Below, piece by piece: positions 34,626-43,293 of a DNA stretch of 64,000 nucleotides. The notes under the pieces are model-generated. The model made no database searches. It saw only the letters and a program-made list of their open reading frames with translations, and was not told the origin of the DNA. Source of the stretch: Pseudomonas fildesensis (GTDB lineage: Bacteria > Pseudomonadota > Gammaproteobacteria > Pseudomonadales > Pseudomonadaceae). Every line of letters begins with the position of its first letter. Within the stretch, counting starts at the first letter, position 1. The position numbers were made by a program, and so were the translations under genes. The stretch is taken from contig NZ_LFMW01000005.1 of the NCBI RefSeq assembly GCF_001050345.1, positions 1 to 64,000 on the forward strand, in the 5' to 3' direction.

Positions 34626-35890
34626 ACGGCGAAAAGCTCTTCGGCAGCCCCGCTAGCGGCGGCGGCAATAACGACCATGACGGCCTGAAACTGGTGCTGC
34701 ACCGTTACATCATCGATGCCATCGAAGAGTCCGGCACCAACCTGCTGGAAGGCTCGCGCCAAGTCCTCGCGCAATTTGTCATCGACAAGGTTTCCGAGTA
34801 CATCACCCGCCTTCGCCTGGCGATTTCCCGCTATGAAATGGAGCGTCTGGCCGAAGAGATCGTCGATGAACTCACAGGCTTTGGCCCGTTGGAAGTGCTG
34901 CTGCGCGACCCGTCGGTGACCGAAATCCTGGTTAACGGCCCGCACCGGGTGTTTATCGAACGCGATGGTTTGCTGCATCAAAGCGACCTGCGTTTTATCG
35001 ACGCCCACCACGTGGAGCGGGTGATGCAACGCATCCTCGCGCCACTGGGCCGGCGCCTCGATGAATCCTCGCCGATGGTGGATGCGCGGCTGCCCGATGG
35101 TAGCCGGGTCAACGCGATCATCCCGCCGATTGCCCTGGACGGCCCGTGCCTGTCGATCCGGAAGTTTCGCAAGGACATGCTCAAAAGCAGCGACCTGGTG
35201 GCGATGCAGACCATCGACCAGAACATCCTCGAGTTCTTCCAGGAGGCGGTGGGCAAGCGCTGCAACATCCTCATCAGCGGCGGTACCGGCACCGGGAAGA
35301 CCACGCTGCTCAATATCCTCAGCCAATTGATCAACCCCCACGAACGCCTGGTGACCATCGAAGACGTCGCCGAGTTGCAACTGGGCCACCCGCACGTGGT
35401 GCGCCTGGAAACCCGCCCGCCGAATGCCGAGGGGCATGGTGAGGTCAAGGCCAGCGACCTGATCCGCAACGCCCTGCGGATGCGCCCCGACCGCATCATC
35501 CTCGGCGAAATTCGCGGCGTGGAAGTGCTCGATGTGATGACCGCCATGAACACCGGCCACGACGGTTCCATGAGTACCGTGCACGCCAACAACGCGCAGG
35601 ACGCGCTGCTGCGCCTGGAAACCCTGGTGGGCCTGACCGGCCGCGTGGTAGCGGAAAAAACCCTGCGGCAAATGATCTGTGCGGCGCTGGATGTGGTGAT
35701 CCAGTTGACCCGCCTGCCCGATGGCCGCCGCTGCGTGAGCGAGGTGGTGGAAGTGGTCGGCGTGCGCGATGACATCTACGTCACCAACACGCTGTTCCGC
35801 CTCGACCGGCGTACCGGTTTCGGCTTCCAGCGCGAGGCGCTCAACCCCGCGGGCGACAAACTGCGCCGCGAGTCGGCGTTGCCACTGTAA
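34622..35890 (+). CDS. tadA: Tad pilus motor ATPase TadA/CpaF
   Basis: A 422-residue secretion ATPase that powers pilus extension (and probably retraction). Walker A is GGTGTGKTT (220-228), Asp-box VTIEDVAEL follows, Walker B is ILGEIRG (293-299), and the His-box STVHANN contains His321. The N-terminal domain (1-180) matches the VirB11/CpaF group. It starts inside the tadZ stop (ATGA), so the products are coupled. It acts as a hexamer on the cytoplasmic face with TadB and TadC. Confidence 0.96.
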   Translation: MNGEKLFGSPASGGGNNDHDGLKLVLHRYIIDAIEESGTNLLEGSRQVLAQFVIDKVSEYITRLRLAISRYEMERLAEEIVDELTGFGPLEVLLRDPSVTEILVNGPHRVFIERDGLLHQSDLRFIDAHHVERVMQRILAPLGRRLDESSPMVDARLPDGSRVNAIIPPIALDGPCLSIRKFRKDMLKSSDLVAMQTIDQNILEFFQEAVGKRCNILISGGTGTGKTTLLNILSQLINPHERLVTIEDVAELQLGHPHVVRLETRPPNAEGHGEVKASDLIRNALRMRPDRIILGEIRGVEVLDVMTAMNTGHDGSMSTVHANNAQDALLRLETLVGLTGRVVAEKTLRQMICAALDVVIQLTRLPDGRRCVSEVVEVVGVRDDIYVTNTLFRLDRRTGFGFQREALNPAGDKLRRESALPL

Positions 35891-35903
35891 CCAGGGAGGC
35901 GTG

Positions 35904-36785
35904 ATGACAGGACCTGTTCTGCTGCTTCTCGGCGTCATCCTGGCGAGCCTGTCATTCCGGCTGTTCAGGTACAGCCTAAGCAAGACAAAAACCGACCGCG
36001 TGCTGGACCGCCTGGGCGAAGGGCAGCCGGTGGCAGCGGAAACCGCCAGTGGCTGGACGGCACTGGAGCGCATGTTCATGCGCGCCGGGCTGGGCAAGCC
36101 GACGGATCGCCTGGGGCTGTGGCTGACCGCCTGGGTGCTGGGTGCGCTGCTGGGGCTGGTGGTGGCCGACTGGCTGGGCTTGCTCGCCATGGTCGTGCTG
36201 CCGCCCTTGCTGTTGCGGCTGTACATCGCATGGCGCTATCAACGCCGCGTCCAGCGAATGATCGAGCAACTGCCGCAATTGCTCGACCACACCGTGCGCA
36301 GCCTCAAGTCCGGCCGCACCCTGGCGGATGCGGTACTGGGCAGTATCGAGACCGCCGAAGACCCGCTCAAGGCGGCGATGGGCCGGGTCGTGCGCAACGT
36401 GCAAATGGGCGTCAGCCTGCCGGATTCGGCGCATGACTTTGCCGAACTCTACGAGAAGGACGAGTTCCGCCTGTTTGCCCTCGGCCTGAAGGTCAACCAC
36501 CGCTATGGCGGCAACGCCAGCGAGTTGCTGGAGAACCTGATCAAAGTCATTCGCGAGCGGGAGCAGGGTATTCGCCAACTCAAGGCCATGACCGGCGAAA
36601 CACGGGTGACCGCCTACGTCCTGGCGGGTATGCCGGTGGCGCTGGTGGGGTATTTCATGACCATTAACCCCGGCTACCTCATGACCATGTGGAACGACGG
36701 CCCCGGCCGGACCCTGTTGTATCTCGCCGTCACCCTGCAGGTGCTCGGCTGCGTGGCGATGTGGCGCATGCTGAGGAGCCTTTGA
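35904..36785 (+). CDS. tadB: Tad inner-membrane platform protein TadB
   Basis: A 293-residue GspF-type membrane protein. One N-terminal helix, two further helices near 70-110, a cytoplasmic four-helix domain (MIEQLPQLLDHTVRSLKSGRTLADAV, about 128-155), and two C-terminal helices are visible. It forms the platform with TadC through which the ATPase drives pilin assembly. ATG 35904 follows GGGAGG with close spacing; GTG 35901 is an alternative. Confidence 0.92.
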   Translation: MTGPVLLLLGVILASLSFRLFRYSLSKTKTDRVLDRLGEGQPVAAETASGWTALERMFMRAGLGKPTDRLGLWLTAWVLGALLGLVVADWLGLLAMVVLPPLLLRLYIAWRYQRRVQRMIEQLPQLLDHTVRSLKSGRTLADAVLGSIETAEDPLKAAMGRVVRNVQMGVSLPDSAHDFAELYEKDEFRLFALGLKVNHRYGGNASELLENLIKVIREREQGIRQLKAMTGETRVTAYVLAGMPVALVGYFMTINPGYLMTMWNDGPGRTLLYLAVTLQVLGCVAMWRMLRSL

Positions 36786-36786
36786 G

Positions 36787-37674
36787 ATGGCCTTGTTGAT
36801 CAGTTTCCTGCTGTTTCTTGGCGCACTTGGGCTGGTCGCCAACCATCTGCTGGTACAGCGGCGCCGCGAGCGATTGGTAACCGAACGGTTGCAAGGGCAT
36901 ACGGTGCGTGGCGACCGATGGGCGGACTGGCTGCGCCGGCTGGGTTCCAGCCCCCTTGCGCAACACTCGATCAGCCTGGACCACGAAACCCAGTCGCTGC
37001 TCAACCGCGTCGGGTGGCGCAAAGCCAATCAGCGCGCGATGTTCGCCGCGTTCCAAGTGAGTGTGCCGCTGCTACTGATGGGGCTGGTGACGGTGTTTCA
37101 GCCGCTGCTTTTTCCCAATGTTCAATCTGCATGGATCGCACCGTTGGTGGCCTTGGGCATCGGTTATCTGATGCCCAAACGTATCCTCGCCAGCCTGGCC
37201 AAACGGCGCCAGGCACGCATTGCCAGAGAGGTGTCGACCTTCATTCCGCTGCTGCGCATTCTCTTTGAATCCGGTATGGCGGTTGAGCAGTCCTTGCGCA
37301 TCCTGAGTACCGAGGCACAACGCCTGCTGCCCGCCTTGACCCATGAACTGCGCCTGGTGCTGAGCCGGGTCGACTCCGGCCTGGAACTGGGCGACGAACT
37401 GAGTAAAACCGCCAGGCTGTTAGCGGTGGATGAGTTCACCGACACCTGCGTCATTCTCCAGCAATTGCTTTCCCAGGGCGGTGGCGCAATGAAATCACTG
37501 TTGGCGCTCAAGCAATTGCTCGACGACCGACGCCTGACCCGCTTGCAGGAATACATCTCCAAGATGGCCGCCAAGATGTCCGTAGTGATGATGGTGTTCC
37601 TGTTTCCTGCCCTGCTGATCGTCCTCGGGGGGCCGGCGTTTATCGCGATCGGCCGCGCCCTGAGCAACCTCTAA
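36787..37674 (+). CDS. tadC: Tad inner-membrane platform protein TadC
   Basis: A 295-residue GspF-type protein similar in layout to TadB: an N-terminal helix, a pair of helices near 85-130, the cytoplasmic domain (VSTFIPLLRILFESGMAVEQSLRIL, about 148-172) and a C-terminal helix ending GGPAFIAIGRAL. It begins one base after the tadB stop. TadB and TadC probably form a heteromeric platform. Confidence 0.92.
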   Translation: MALLISFLLFLGALGLVANHLLVQRRRERLVTERLQGHTVRGDRWADWLRRLGSSPLAQHSISLDHETQSLLNRVGWRKANQRAMFAAFQVSVPLLLMGLVTVFQPLLFPNVQSAWIAPLVALGIGYLMPKRILASLAKRRQARIAREVSTFIPLLRILFESGMAVEQSLRILSTEAQRLLPALTHELRLVLSRVDSGLELGDELSKTARLLAVDEFTDTCVILQQLLSQGGGAMKSLLALKQLLDDRRLTRLQEYISKMAAKMSVVMMVFLFPALLIVLGGPAFIAIGRALSNL

Positions 37675-37684
37675 GGAAAGCCCC

Positions 37685-38401
37685 ATGAAAGCACTGATTG
37701 CCACGTTGACCCTGATGATGCTGGGCGGCTGTGCCACCAACGGCCAGGCGCCGTGGTCGAACTTGCTGGCGCCGGGCAGTTGCCCCAAGCCGAGCTCGGA
37801 GCAGGAATTGGCGCTGAACCTGGCCGATGACATGGCCAACGAGGGCAAGCTGCACGCCAGCCTGGCCAACCTGCAAAGCCTGCCCGACAACCTGCCCCAG
37901 GTACGCCAGCGCAAAGCCCGGGCCTATCGATTGCTGGGGCGCAACGAAGCCGAGCCGTTGTACCGCAGCCTGCTGGGCACCTGCCTGGCCGCCGACGGTG
38001 AACACGGCCTTGGCCAACTGGCCTCGGCCAAGGGTGACAACGGCCAGGCCTTGGCCCACCTGCAACGGGCGGCCCGACTGGCGCCCACTGACGAAAAGAT
38101 CCGCAACGACCTGGGGGTGGTGTACCTCGACCAACTGCGCCTGGAAGACGCGCGCTTTGAATTCATGACCGCCATCGAGCTCAAGCAAACCGATCAACTG
38201 GCGGCGGTCAATCTGGTGACGCTGCTGATTTACCAGGACAACTGGAAACAGGCGGCCCAAGTGGTCAGCCAACTCGGACTGAGCCCGGAACAGGTCACAG
38301 AAGCACAGGCACGGGCACAAAAGCTCAAGTCTTCAACCCCGGTACGCCCCTCCAAAGACCAAGTAGCAGCCGTCAGCGATGCGCTGCCGGCCGTGAAATA
38401 A
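37685..38401 (+). CDS. tadD: Tad pilotin-like TPR lipoprotein TadD
   Basis: A 238-residue lipoprotein (signal MLGGC, Ala at +2) with tetratricopeptide repeats from about 85 to 185 (GQLASAKGDNGQALAHLQRA, then RNDLGVVYLDQLRLEDA). TadD is thought to help place or stabilise the RcpA secretin at the outer membrane. It follows tadC by ten bases. Confidence 0.9.
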   Translation: MKALIATLTLMMLGGCATNGQAPWSNLLAPGSCPKPSSEQELALNLADDMANEGKLHASLANLQSLPDNLPQVRQRKARAYRLLGRNEAEPLYRSLLGTCLAADGEHGLGQLASAKGDNGQALAHLQRAARLAPTDEKIRNDLGVVYLDQLRLEDARFEFMTAIELKQTDQLAAVNLVTLLIYQDNWKQAAQVVSQLGLSPEQVTEAQARAQKLKSSTPVRPSKDQVAAVSDALPAVK

Positions 38402-38408
38402 GGAGCTG

Positions 38409-38666
38409 ATGATGAAATTCCATTATCTCGCCAGCCTGGCGATGTTGCCCTTGATGGCTCATGCCATCGAGCCGGGCCCCTCATCGCCTCAACAGGCTGA
38501 AACTGAAAACTGGCTGGCCTTGCAACAGAGCGGTCGCGTCGCCTCCAGCACGCCGCAGAAGACCACCCCGGCGGAACGCGAACAGGCGCTGCAACGGTTG
38601 CTGGACAGCAACAAGCATCCGATTCCGGAGTTTTTTGATCAGAAGGTTGGGGGGAATACGAAGTAA
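38409..38666 (+). CDS. DUF3613-type protein of the tad operon
   Basis: An 85-residue exported protein. A signal peptide (cut after LMAHA) is followed by a short domain with NWLALQQSGRVAS and AEREQALQRLLDSNKHPIPEFF. Proteins of this type occur almost only in tad loci and have no assigned role; in P. aeruginosa the gene sits between tadD and tadG. It is last in the operon here. AAGGAG lies upstream of a doubled ATGATG start. Confidence 0.82.
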   Translation: MMKFHYLASLAMLPLMAHAIEPGPSSPQQAETENWLALQQSGRVASSTPQKTTPAEREQALQRLLDSNKHPIPEFFDQKVGGNTK

Positions 38667-38679
38667 GCCCCCCATTGGA

Positions 38680-39471
38680 TCAATGTGCGGTCACACGCTG
38701 GCGCATCGCCGAATGGCTCGGCGATAACGCCAGCGCCAGCTGGGTACGGTTGTGCATATGGGTCAGGCGCAACACCTGGGACACGTACAGCTTGACGGTG
38801 TTTTCGGTAATGCCCAGTTCGCAGGCGATCTGGTAGTTGGTCTGGCCCTTGCCCACCAACCGCGCCACATCCAGTTGGCGCGGTGACAGCTGATTGAAGA
38901 TCGTCGGAATTTCCACCGGCCTGGGTTCATCGTCCGACAACTCGCCATCGCCGTCAGACACACCGGCGCCCGGGCTGCGGCGCACTTTGTCAAGGTCCTG
39001 GTACAAGTCATTGATGGATTCGGAAAGGTATTGCAGCTTCTGGTTCAAGTGCCCCAACTGCAGTTCTTTCTTGCGCTCCTCCAGCGCGGCTTCCTGACGC
39101 TGCAGGCCTTCAAGCAATTCATCGAGGTTGATCGGCTTCTGGTAATAGTCCGAAATCCCCGCACGCAGGGCCTTGATCACATCCTGCTTATCGGCGCGGC
39201 CGGTGAGCATGATCGCTTCGAACGCCCGCTGCTTGCCCGCGACCTTTTGCATGGCCTGGACCAGCTCGATGCCGTCCATGTCCGGCATATGCAGGTCGCA
39301 CAGCACCAGGCCGATCTCGGGGTCTTCGCTGAAGCGCTTCAAGGCGTGTTGGCTGGACTCGCAAGGGACGCAACGATACCCACTGCTTTCAAGAAATTCA
39401 CAGAGCTCTTCCACGATCAAGGGTTGATCGTCGACCACGAGCACTTTCACTGCTGACGTAAGCTTGTTCAC
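38680..39471 (-). CDS. pprB: PprB-type response regulator (receiver + LuxR HTH)
   Basis: A 263-residue transcription factor. The receiver domain (about 8-125) has phospho-acceptor Asp in CDLHMPDMDG and a conserved KPINL; a coiled segment (about 130-165) follows, and the LuxR/NarL-type HTH is at about 193-255 (LSPRQLDVARLVGKGQTNYQI). In P. aeruginosa PprB, paired with the PprA kinase, activates flp-tad and other adhesins. The gene lies convergent with the tad operon, and the prepilin peptidase gene lies upstream on the same strand. GTG start with GGAG upstream. Confidence 0.9.
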   Translation of the reverse strand: MNKLTSAVKVLVVDDQPLIVEELCEFLESSGYRCVPCESSQHALKRFSEDPEIGLVLCDLHMPDMDGIELVQAMQKVAGKQRAFEAIMLTGRADKQDVIKALRAGISDYYQKPINLDELLEGLQRQEAALEERKKELQLGHLNQKLQYLSESINDLYQDLDKVRRSPGAGVSDGDGELSDDEPRPVEIPTIFNQLSPRQLDVARLVGKGQTNYQIACELGITENTVKLYVSQVLRLTHMHNRTQLALALSPSHSAMRQRVTAH

Positions 39472-39595
39472 ACGCTACTCCATGCCTGGCAAGCCAAAGG
39501 TAACCTATCCGTTCTGACGTAAAATCCAGTACAACCACTTCATAAACGTAGACGTACTTTCCGACTATGTACATAGCAATAGAAGGCTTCGTCGA

Positions 39596-40045
39596 CTAGT
39601 GGATCCAAAACGAAATCAACGCGAAACCTGTCAATACATACGGAGCAAACGGCTGTTTTGTTGACACGTGTGTTGGCGAGCGTTCTTCACGCGCACTAAA
39701 CCCTTGACGCGTAAGCTGCCAGCCCGCCAATACCAGTGCTGCGCCGATCAATGACCACAACAAATGATCGACACTGCTGGCCAGTGCCAAGGCCGCCAGC
39801 AACTTCACATCGCCCGCGCCAAAACGGCCCAGCACATAGCCCGGCAAACCCAGCAGCAAGGCCAGCGCAAACGCCCAACCACCGTCACCGGCAGGCGCTC
39901 CCAGCCAGGTGCTGCCCGTCCAGAGCAGATAGATCAACGCCAGCAAACCCACACCCAGCGTCAACCCGTTGGAAATTTGGCGCTGATGCATATCCTGCAC
40001 CGCGCACCCCCCCAGCCAGAGCAGCACCACTGCACTTTGGATCAC
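39596..40045 (-). CDS. fppA: Type IVb prepilin peptidase FppA/TadV
   Basis: A 149-residue membrane aspartyl protease with about four to five helices. The first catalytic Asp is in VQDMHQRQISN (Asp18) and the second in the GxGD motif (GAGDVKLL, about 76-83). It lacks the N-terminal methylase domain of PilD, as expected for the TadV group. It cleaves the Flp and TadE-type prepilins. GTG start. It is divergent from the tadE-like gene over 72 bases. Confidence 0.9.
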   Translation of the reverse strand: MIQSAVVLLWLGGCAVQDMHQRQISNGLTLGVGLLALIYLLWTGSTWLGAPAGDGGWAFALALLLGLPGYVLGRFGAGDVKLLAALALASSVDHLLWSLIGAALVLAGWQLTRQGFSAREERSPTHVSTKQPFAPYVLTGFALISFWIH

Positions 40046-40117
40046 GTAAAAAACATCCCTTTTTGCTGAATGATTCTATGCTGATATCAAGCAGTAGCCG
40101 TCAGGGTAGACGCAGTC

Positions 40118-40555
40118 ATGAAAACAGGCCTGCCTGGAAAGCAAAAAGGGGCTGTGGCGATCGAATTCGCCGTGGTCTTTGTGATTTTTTTTGCCGTGTT
40201 CTATGGACTCATCAGCTACAGCCTGCCGCTGCTGCTGATGCAGTCGTTCAACCACGCGGCCGCTGAAGGTGTGCGCCGAAGCGTAGCACTGGACCCCGCT
40301 ACGCCGGATTACCCAAACCAGCTCATCCTGCGTGCCAAAAGCGCGGCGCAAGCCCAACTGAACTGGATTCCTACCACCTTCCAGTTCCTGCCTGAACACA
40401 TCACCGCGACCTACGATGGCACCACCCTTAGCCTGCAGATCAAATACCCGTCGGCCAAACTCAGAGGCGTCTTGCCCGTGCTGGTACTGCCCGGCATTGG
40501 TGCTGTGCCCAACCTGCCCACCCACCTCACCGCCCAGTCGAGCATTCGTTTTTGA
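40118..40555 (+). CDS. TadE-like pseudopilin
   Basis: A 145-residue protein with a basic leader (GLPGKQKGAVAIEF), the cleavage/Glu5 pattern AIEFAVVF and a single hydrophobic stem, then a periplasmic domain. TadE-type minor pilins are processed by FppA and help start or tip the pilus. Only one such protein is encoded here; a separate TadF is not seen. The stop overlaps the TTG start of pprA by TTGA, coupling the two. Confidence 0.85.
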   Translation: MKTGLPGKQKGAVAIEFAVVFVIFFAVFYGLISYSLPLLLMQSFNHAAAEGVRRSVALDPATPDYPNQLILRAKSAAQAQLNWIPTTFQFLPEHITATYDGTTLSLQIKYPSAKLRGVLPVLVLPGIGAVPNLPTHLTAQSSIRF

Positions 40556-43293
40556 TCTCGGGGGATAACCTGTTCGGGCGTTTACTGGGGCGCCACAATG
40601 CCTTGGCCCTGGACGCCCCCGCTACGGCTTTCACGGGCCTGCAACTGCACCTGGATCACCAAGGCCGCGTGCTCAGTATCTCCGGCAGCCTGCGACCGCA
40701 CCTCGCGCAACACTTCAGCAGCGACGCCAAACCGCTTCTACATACCCTGCTGTGCGCCAACAGCGCCCTGAGCGTCGAAGGGCTGCCCGCCGATTGGCAG
40801 CGCCACAGCCTCGACCTGGACTTCCAGGGCACCGCCGGCCACATCCTGCACACCCGCGGCGGGATCGAACCGTACGGCGAAGGCTGGACCCTGCGCCTGC
40901 TCGACATCAGTGACCTGCTCGTCGGCCAACAACTGGCCCAACAGCGCGAACAGGACCACCAACTGGCCTGCCACATCAGTGACCAGTTACGGGTGTGCAG
41001 CCTGAGCCGCCTGCCGGACGTGCTCAACGAACACCTGTGCAGCCTGGCGCAGCGCTGGCACATTCCCTGTGCCGCGTTGGCGTTGCTCGACGACGAATCC
41101 CAGGGTTGGCAGATCTACAGCTATTACGCCGCTCACGACGCCCCCGCCCTGTGGCAAACCGGGCAACGCCTCGGCACCAGCCTCGACAGCGTGAATGGCA
41201 ACGCCCCACTCAGCCTGGACATTGCCCAGGGCCGTAGCGACAACCCGCGCTTACAGAGCGTGTTCGGCAATGCCGAAGGCTTTCTGGTGCCGTACCGAGA
41301 CGGCCAAGGCGTAGCCGCCTGGTTACTCTGCGGCTTCTACACCGGCCAGCAACACACCAGCGACCGCGACTGGCTGAACCTCACCGCAGCCATCGCCGCC
41401 CCGCTGCTGAGCCGCCTGCGCGAGCAACGTCACCATCAACAGCTTGAACGGGTGGAAGCCTTGCAAGGCCTGCTGGGCACCGGGTGGTGGGAGTTGCTGC
41501 CGGCTACCCACGAGATTCAACTTGCGCCGCAACTGCTGCGCAGCCTGAGCCTGGAAGAAAGTGCGAGCCGCCAGACGCTGGACACCTGGCTGGAGCTGAT
41601 CCACCCGGCCGACCGTCAAGAACTGAACAGCCGCCTGCAGGATTTACAGGCGTTGGGCAAACCGTTGCTCACCAGCGTGCGCCTGCAGCGCACCGATACC
41701 GAACAGAACCCGGTGTGGTATCGCGTACAAGGCCAGGTGCTGGGCGTGGGCGACAGCCGCCGCTGGATCGGTTTCATGCTCGACATCAGCGACATCAAGA
41801 ACCAGCAACTGCAAGCCGCCGCCGCCCATGCGCGCCTGGATAACCTGATCGCCAGCTCACCGGCGGTGATCTACGTGCAACGCTACGTCAGCGGCGCGTT
41901 GCACCCGGCCTTTTTCAGCGACAGCCTGCTGCCGCTGCTGGGCTGGACACTCGCCGACTGCAGCCACGAAGGCCTGGCGTCATTGATCCACCCCGAAGAC
42001 CGCGACCTCTACTTCGAGCGCACCCGCCAGTTACTGCGCGAAGGCAACGTGCGCAGCCGCTACCGAGTTCGCGACAAACTAGGCCATTACCACTGGCTGC
42101 TCGACGAAGCCAAGCTGCTGCGCGACGACCTCGGTTTACCGGTGGAAGCGGTGGGCCTGTGGCTGGATGTCACCGAGGCGACCCAGGCCGCTGAGCAGAT
42201 CAAGCAGAGCGAAGAACGCTACCGCCTCCTCGTGGAAGACTCCCCTGCGATGATCTGCCGCTACCGGCCCGACCTCACGCTGACCTTCGGCAATACGCCG
42301 CTGGCCAACTACCTGGAATGCCGGCCGGCGCAACTGCCTGGGCTGCACTTGGGCGACTGGCTCTCGGACGAACAGCGCCAGGCCTTTGTGCATCGCATCA
42401 GCCAGCTGACCCCGGAATTTCCCGTGAGCACCGCCGAAATCAGCCTGCAACTGCCCGGGCGCGAACATGCCTGGTGGGTGTGGTCGGACCGTGGTGTGTT
42501 TGATGAACAAGGCGCGTTGGTGGAAGTGCAGGCGGTAGGCCGCGATAACACCGAAGTGCGTCGCTCGCAGCAGCAACTGACCCAAAGCGCCAAAATGGCC
42601 ACCCTCGGCGAAATGGCCACGGGCCTCGCGCATGAGATCAACCAGCCGCTGAACGTGATGCGCATGGCCATCGTCAATGTGCTCAAGCGCTTGAGCAACG
42701 GTGATGTACAGATTGATTACCTGACGGAAAAACTCCAACGCATCGACACCCAGGTACAGCGCGCGGCGCGGGTGGTGGACCATATGCGGGTGTTTGGCCG
42801 ACGTTCGGAAATCGAGCAGCAACCGTTTGACCCGGTGCAGGCTGTCGAAGGTACCTTGTCACTGCTCAGCGAGGGTTTGCGCGGCAAAGGCGTGGACGTG
42901 CGCATCAGCCCGGCGGACTTTTCGGTACAGGTCAAAGGCTATGTCGACCAACTGGAGCAGGTGCTGATCAACCTGATGGTCAACGCTCGCGATGCACTGC
43001 TCAGCCAACGCGAAAAACACCCGGAATTGCGGCCGTGGATCGCAGTGCACAGCGAGCACGACAGCCGTCACGTGCGCATCTGGGTCGAAGACAACGGCGG
43101 CGGAATTGACCCGCGCTTGCTGGAGCGGATTTTCGAGCCATTTTTCACCACCAAACCGATTGGCGTGGGGACAGGGTTGGGGTTGTCGGTGAGTTACGGG
43201 ATTGTGGAAAACATGGGCGGACGATTGAACGTCGTCAATGGGGAGGATGGGGCGAGGTTTTGTGTGGAGTTGCCGATCGTTAGCGAGGGTTAG
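40552..43293 (+). CDS. pprA: PprA-type multi-PAS sensor histidine kinase
   Basis: A 913-residue soluble-looking kinase with no transmembrane helix. In order: a PAS-like start (about 20-125), a GAF-like region (about 140-285), three PAS/PAC units (about 305-415, 425-545, 550-675), the HisKA domain with phospho-acceptor His694 ([10 protein letters not shown]), and the ATPase domain with [18 protein letters not shown] and GTGLGLSV. It should phosphorylate PprB. Translation starts at TTG within the TadE stop; no better start is seen. Signal unknown. Its stop overlaps that of tadG. Confidence 0.9.
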   Translation: MISGDNLFGRLLGRHNALALDAPATAFTGLQLHLDHQGRVLSISGSLRPHLAQHFSSDAKPLLHTLLCANSALSVEGLPADWQRHSLDLDFQGTAGHILHTRGGIEPYGEGWTLRLLDISDLLVGQQLAQQREQDHQLACHISDQLRVCSLSRLPDVLNEHLCSLAQRWHIPCAALALLDDESQGWQIYSYYAAHDAPALWQTGQRLGTSLDSVNGNAPLSLDIAQGRSDNPRLQSVFGNAEGFLVPYRDGQGVAAWLLCGFYTGQQHTSDRDWLNLTAAIAAPLLSRLREQRHHQQLERVEALQGLLGTGWWELLPATHEIQLAPQLLRSLSLEESASRQTLDTWLELIHPADRQELNSRLQDLQALGKPLLTSVRLQRTDTEQNPVWYRVQGQVLGVGDSRRWIGFMLDISDIKNQQLQAAAAHARLDNLIASSPAVIYVQRYVSGALHPAFFSDSLLPLLGWTLADCSHEGLASLIHPEDRDLYFERTRQLLREGNVRSRYRVRDKLGHYHWLLDEAKLLRDDLGLPVEAVGLWLDVTEATQAAEQIKQSEERYRLLVEDSPAMICRYRPDLTLTFGNTPLANYLECRPAQLPGLHLGDWLSDEQRQAFVHRISQLTPEFPVSTAEISLQLPGREHAWWVWSDRGVFDEQGALVEVQAVGRDNTEVRRSQQQLTQSAKMATLGEMATGLAHEINQPLNVMRMAIVNVLKRLSNGDVQIDYLTEKLQRIDTQVQRAARVVDHMRVFGRRSEIEQQPFDPVQAVEGTLSLLSEGLRGKGVDVRISPADFSVQVKGYVDQLEQVLINLMVNARDALLSQREKHPELRPWIAVHSEHDSRHVRIWVEDNGGGIDPRLLERIFEPFFTTKPIGVGTGLGLSVSYGIVENMGGRLNVVNGEDGARFCVELPIVSEG

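Noticed and set aside
38680..38710. A terminator after the tad operon
   Set aside because: Only 13 bases separate the DUF3613 and pprB stops and no stable hairpin with a T-run is seen there.
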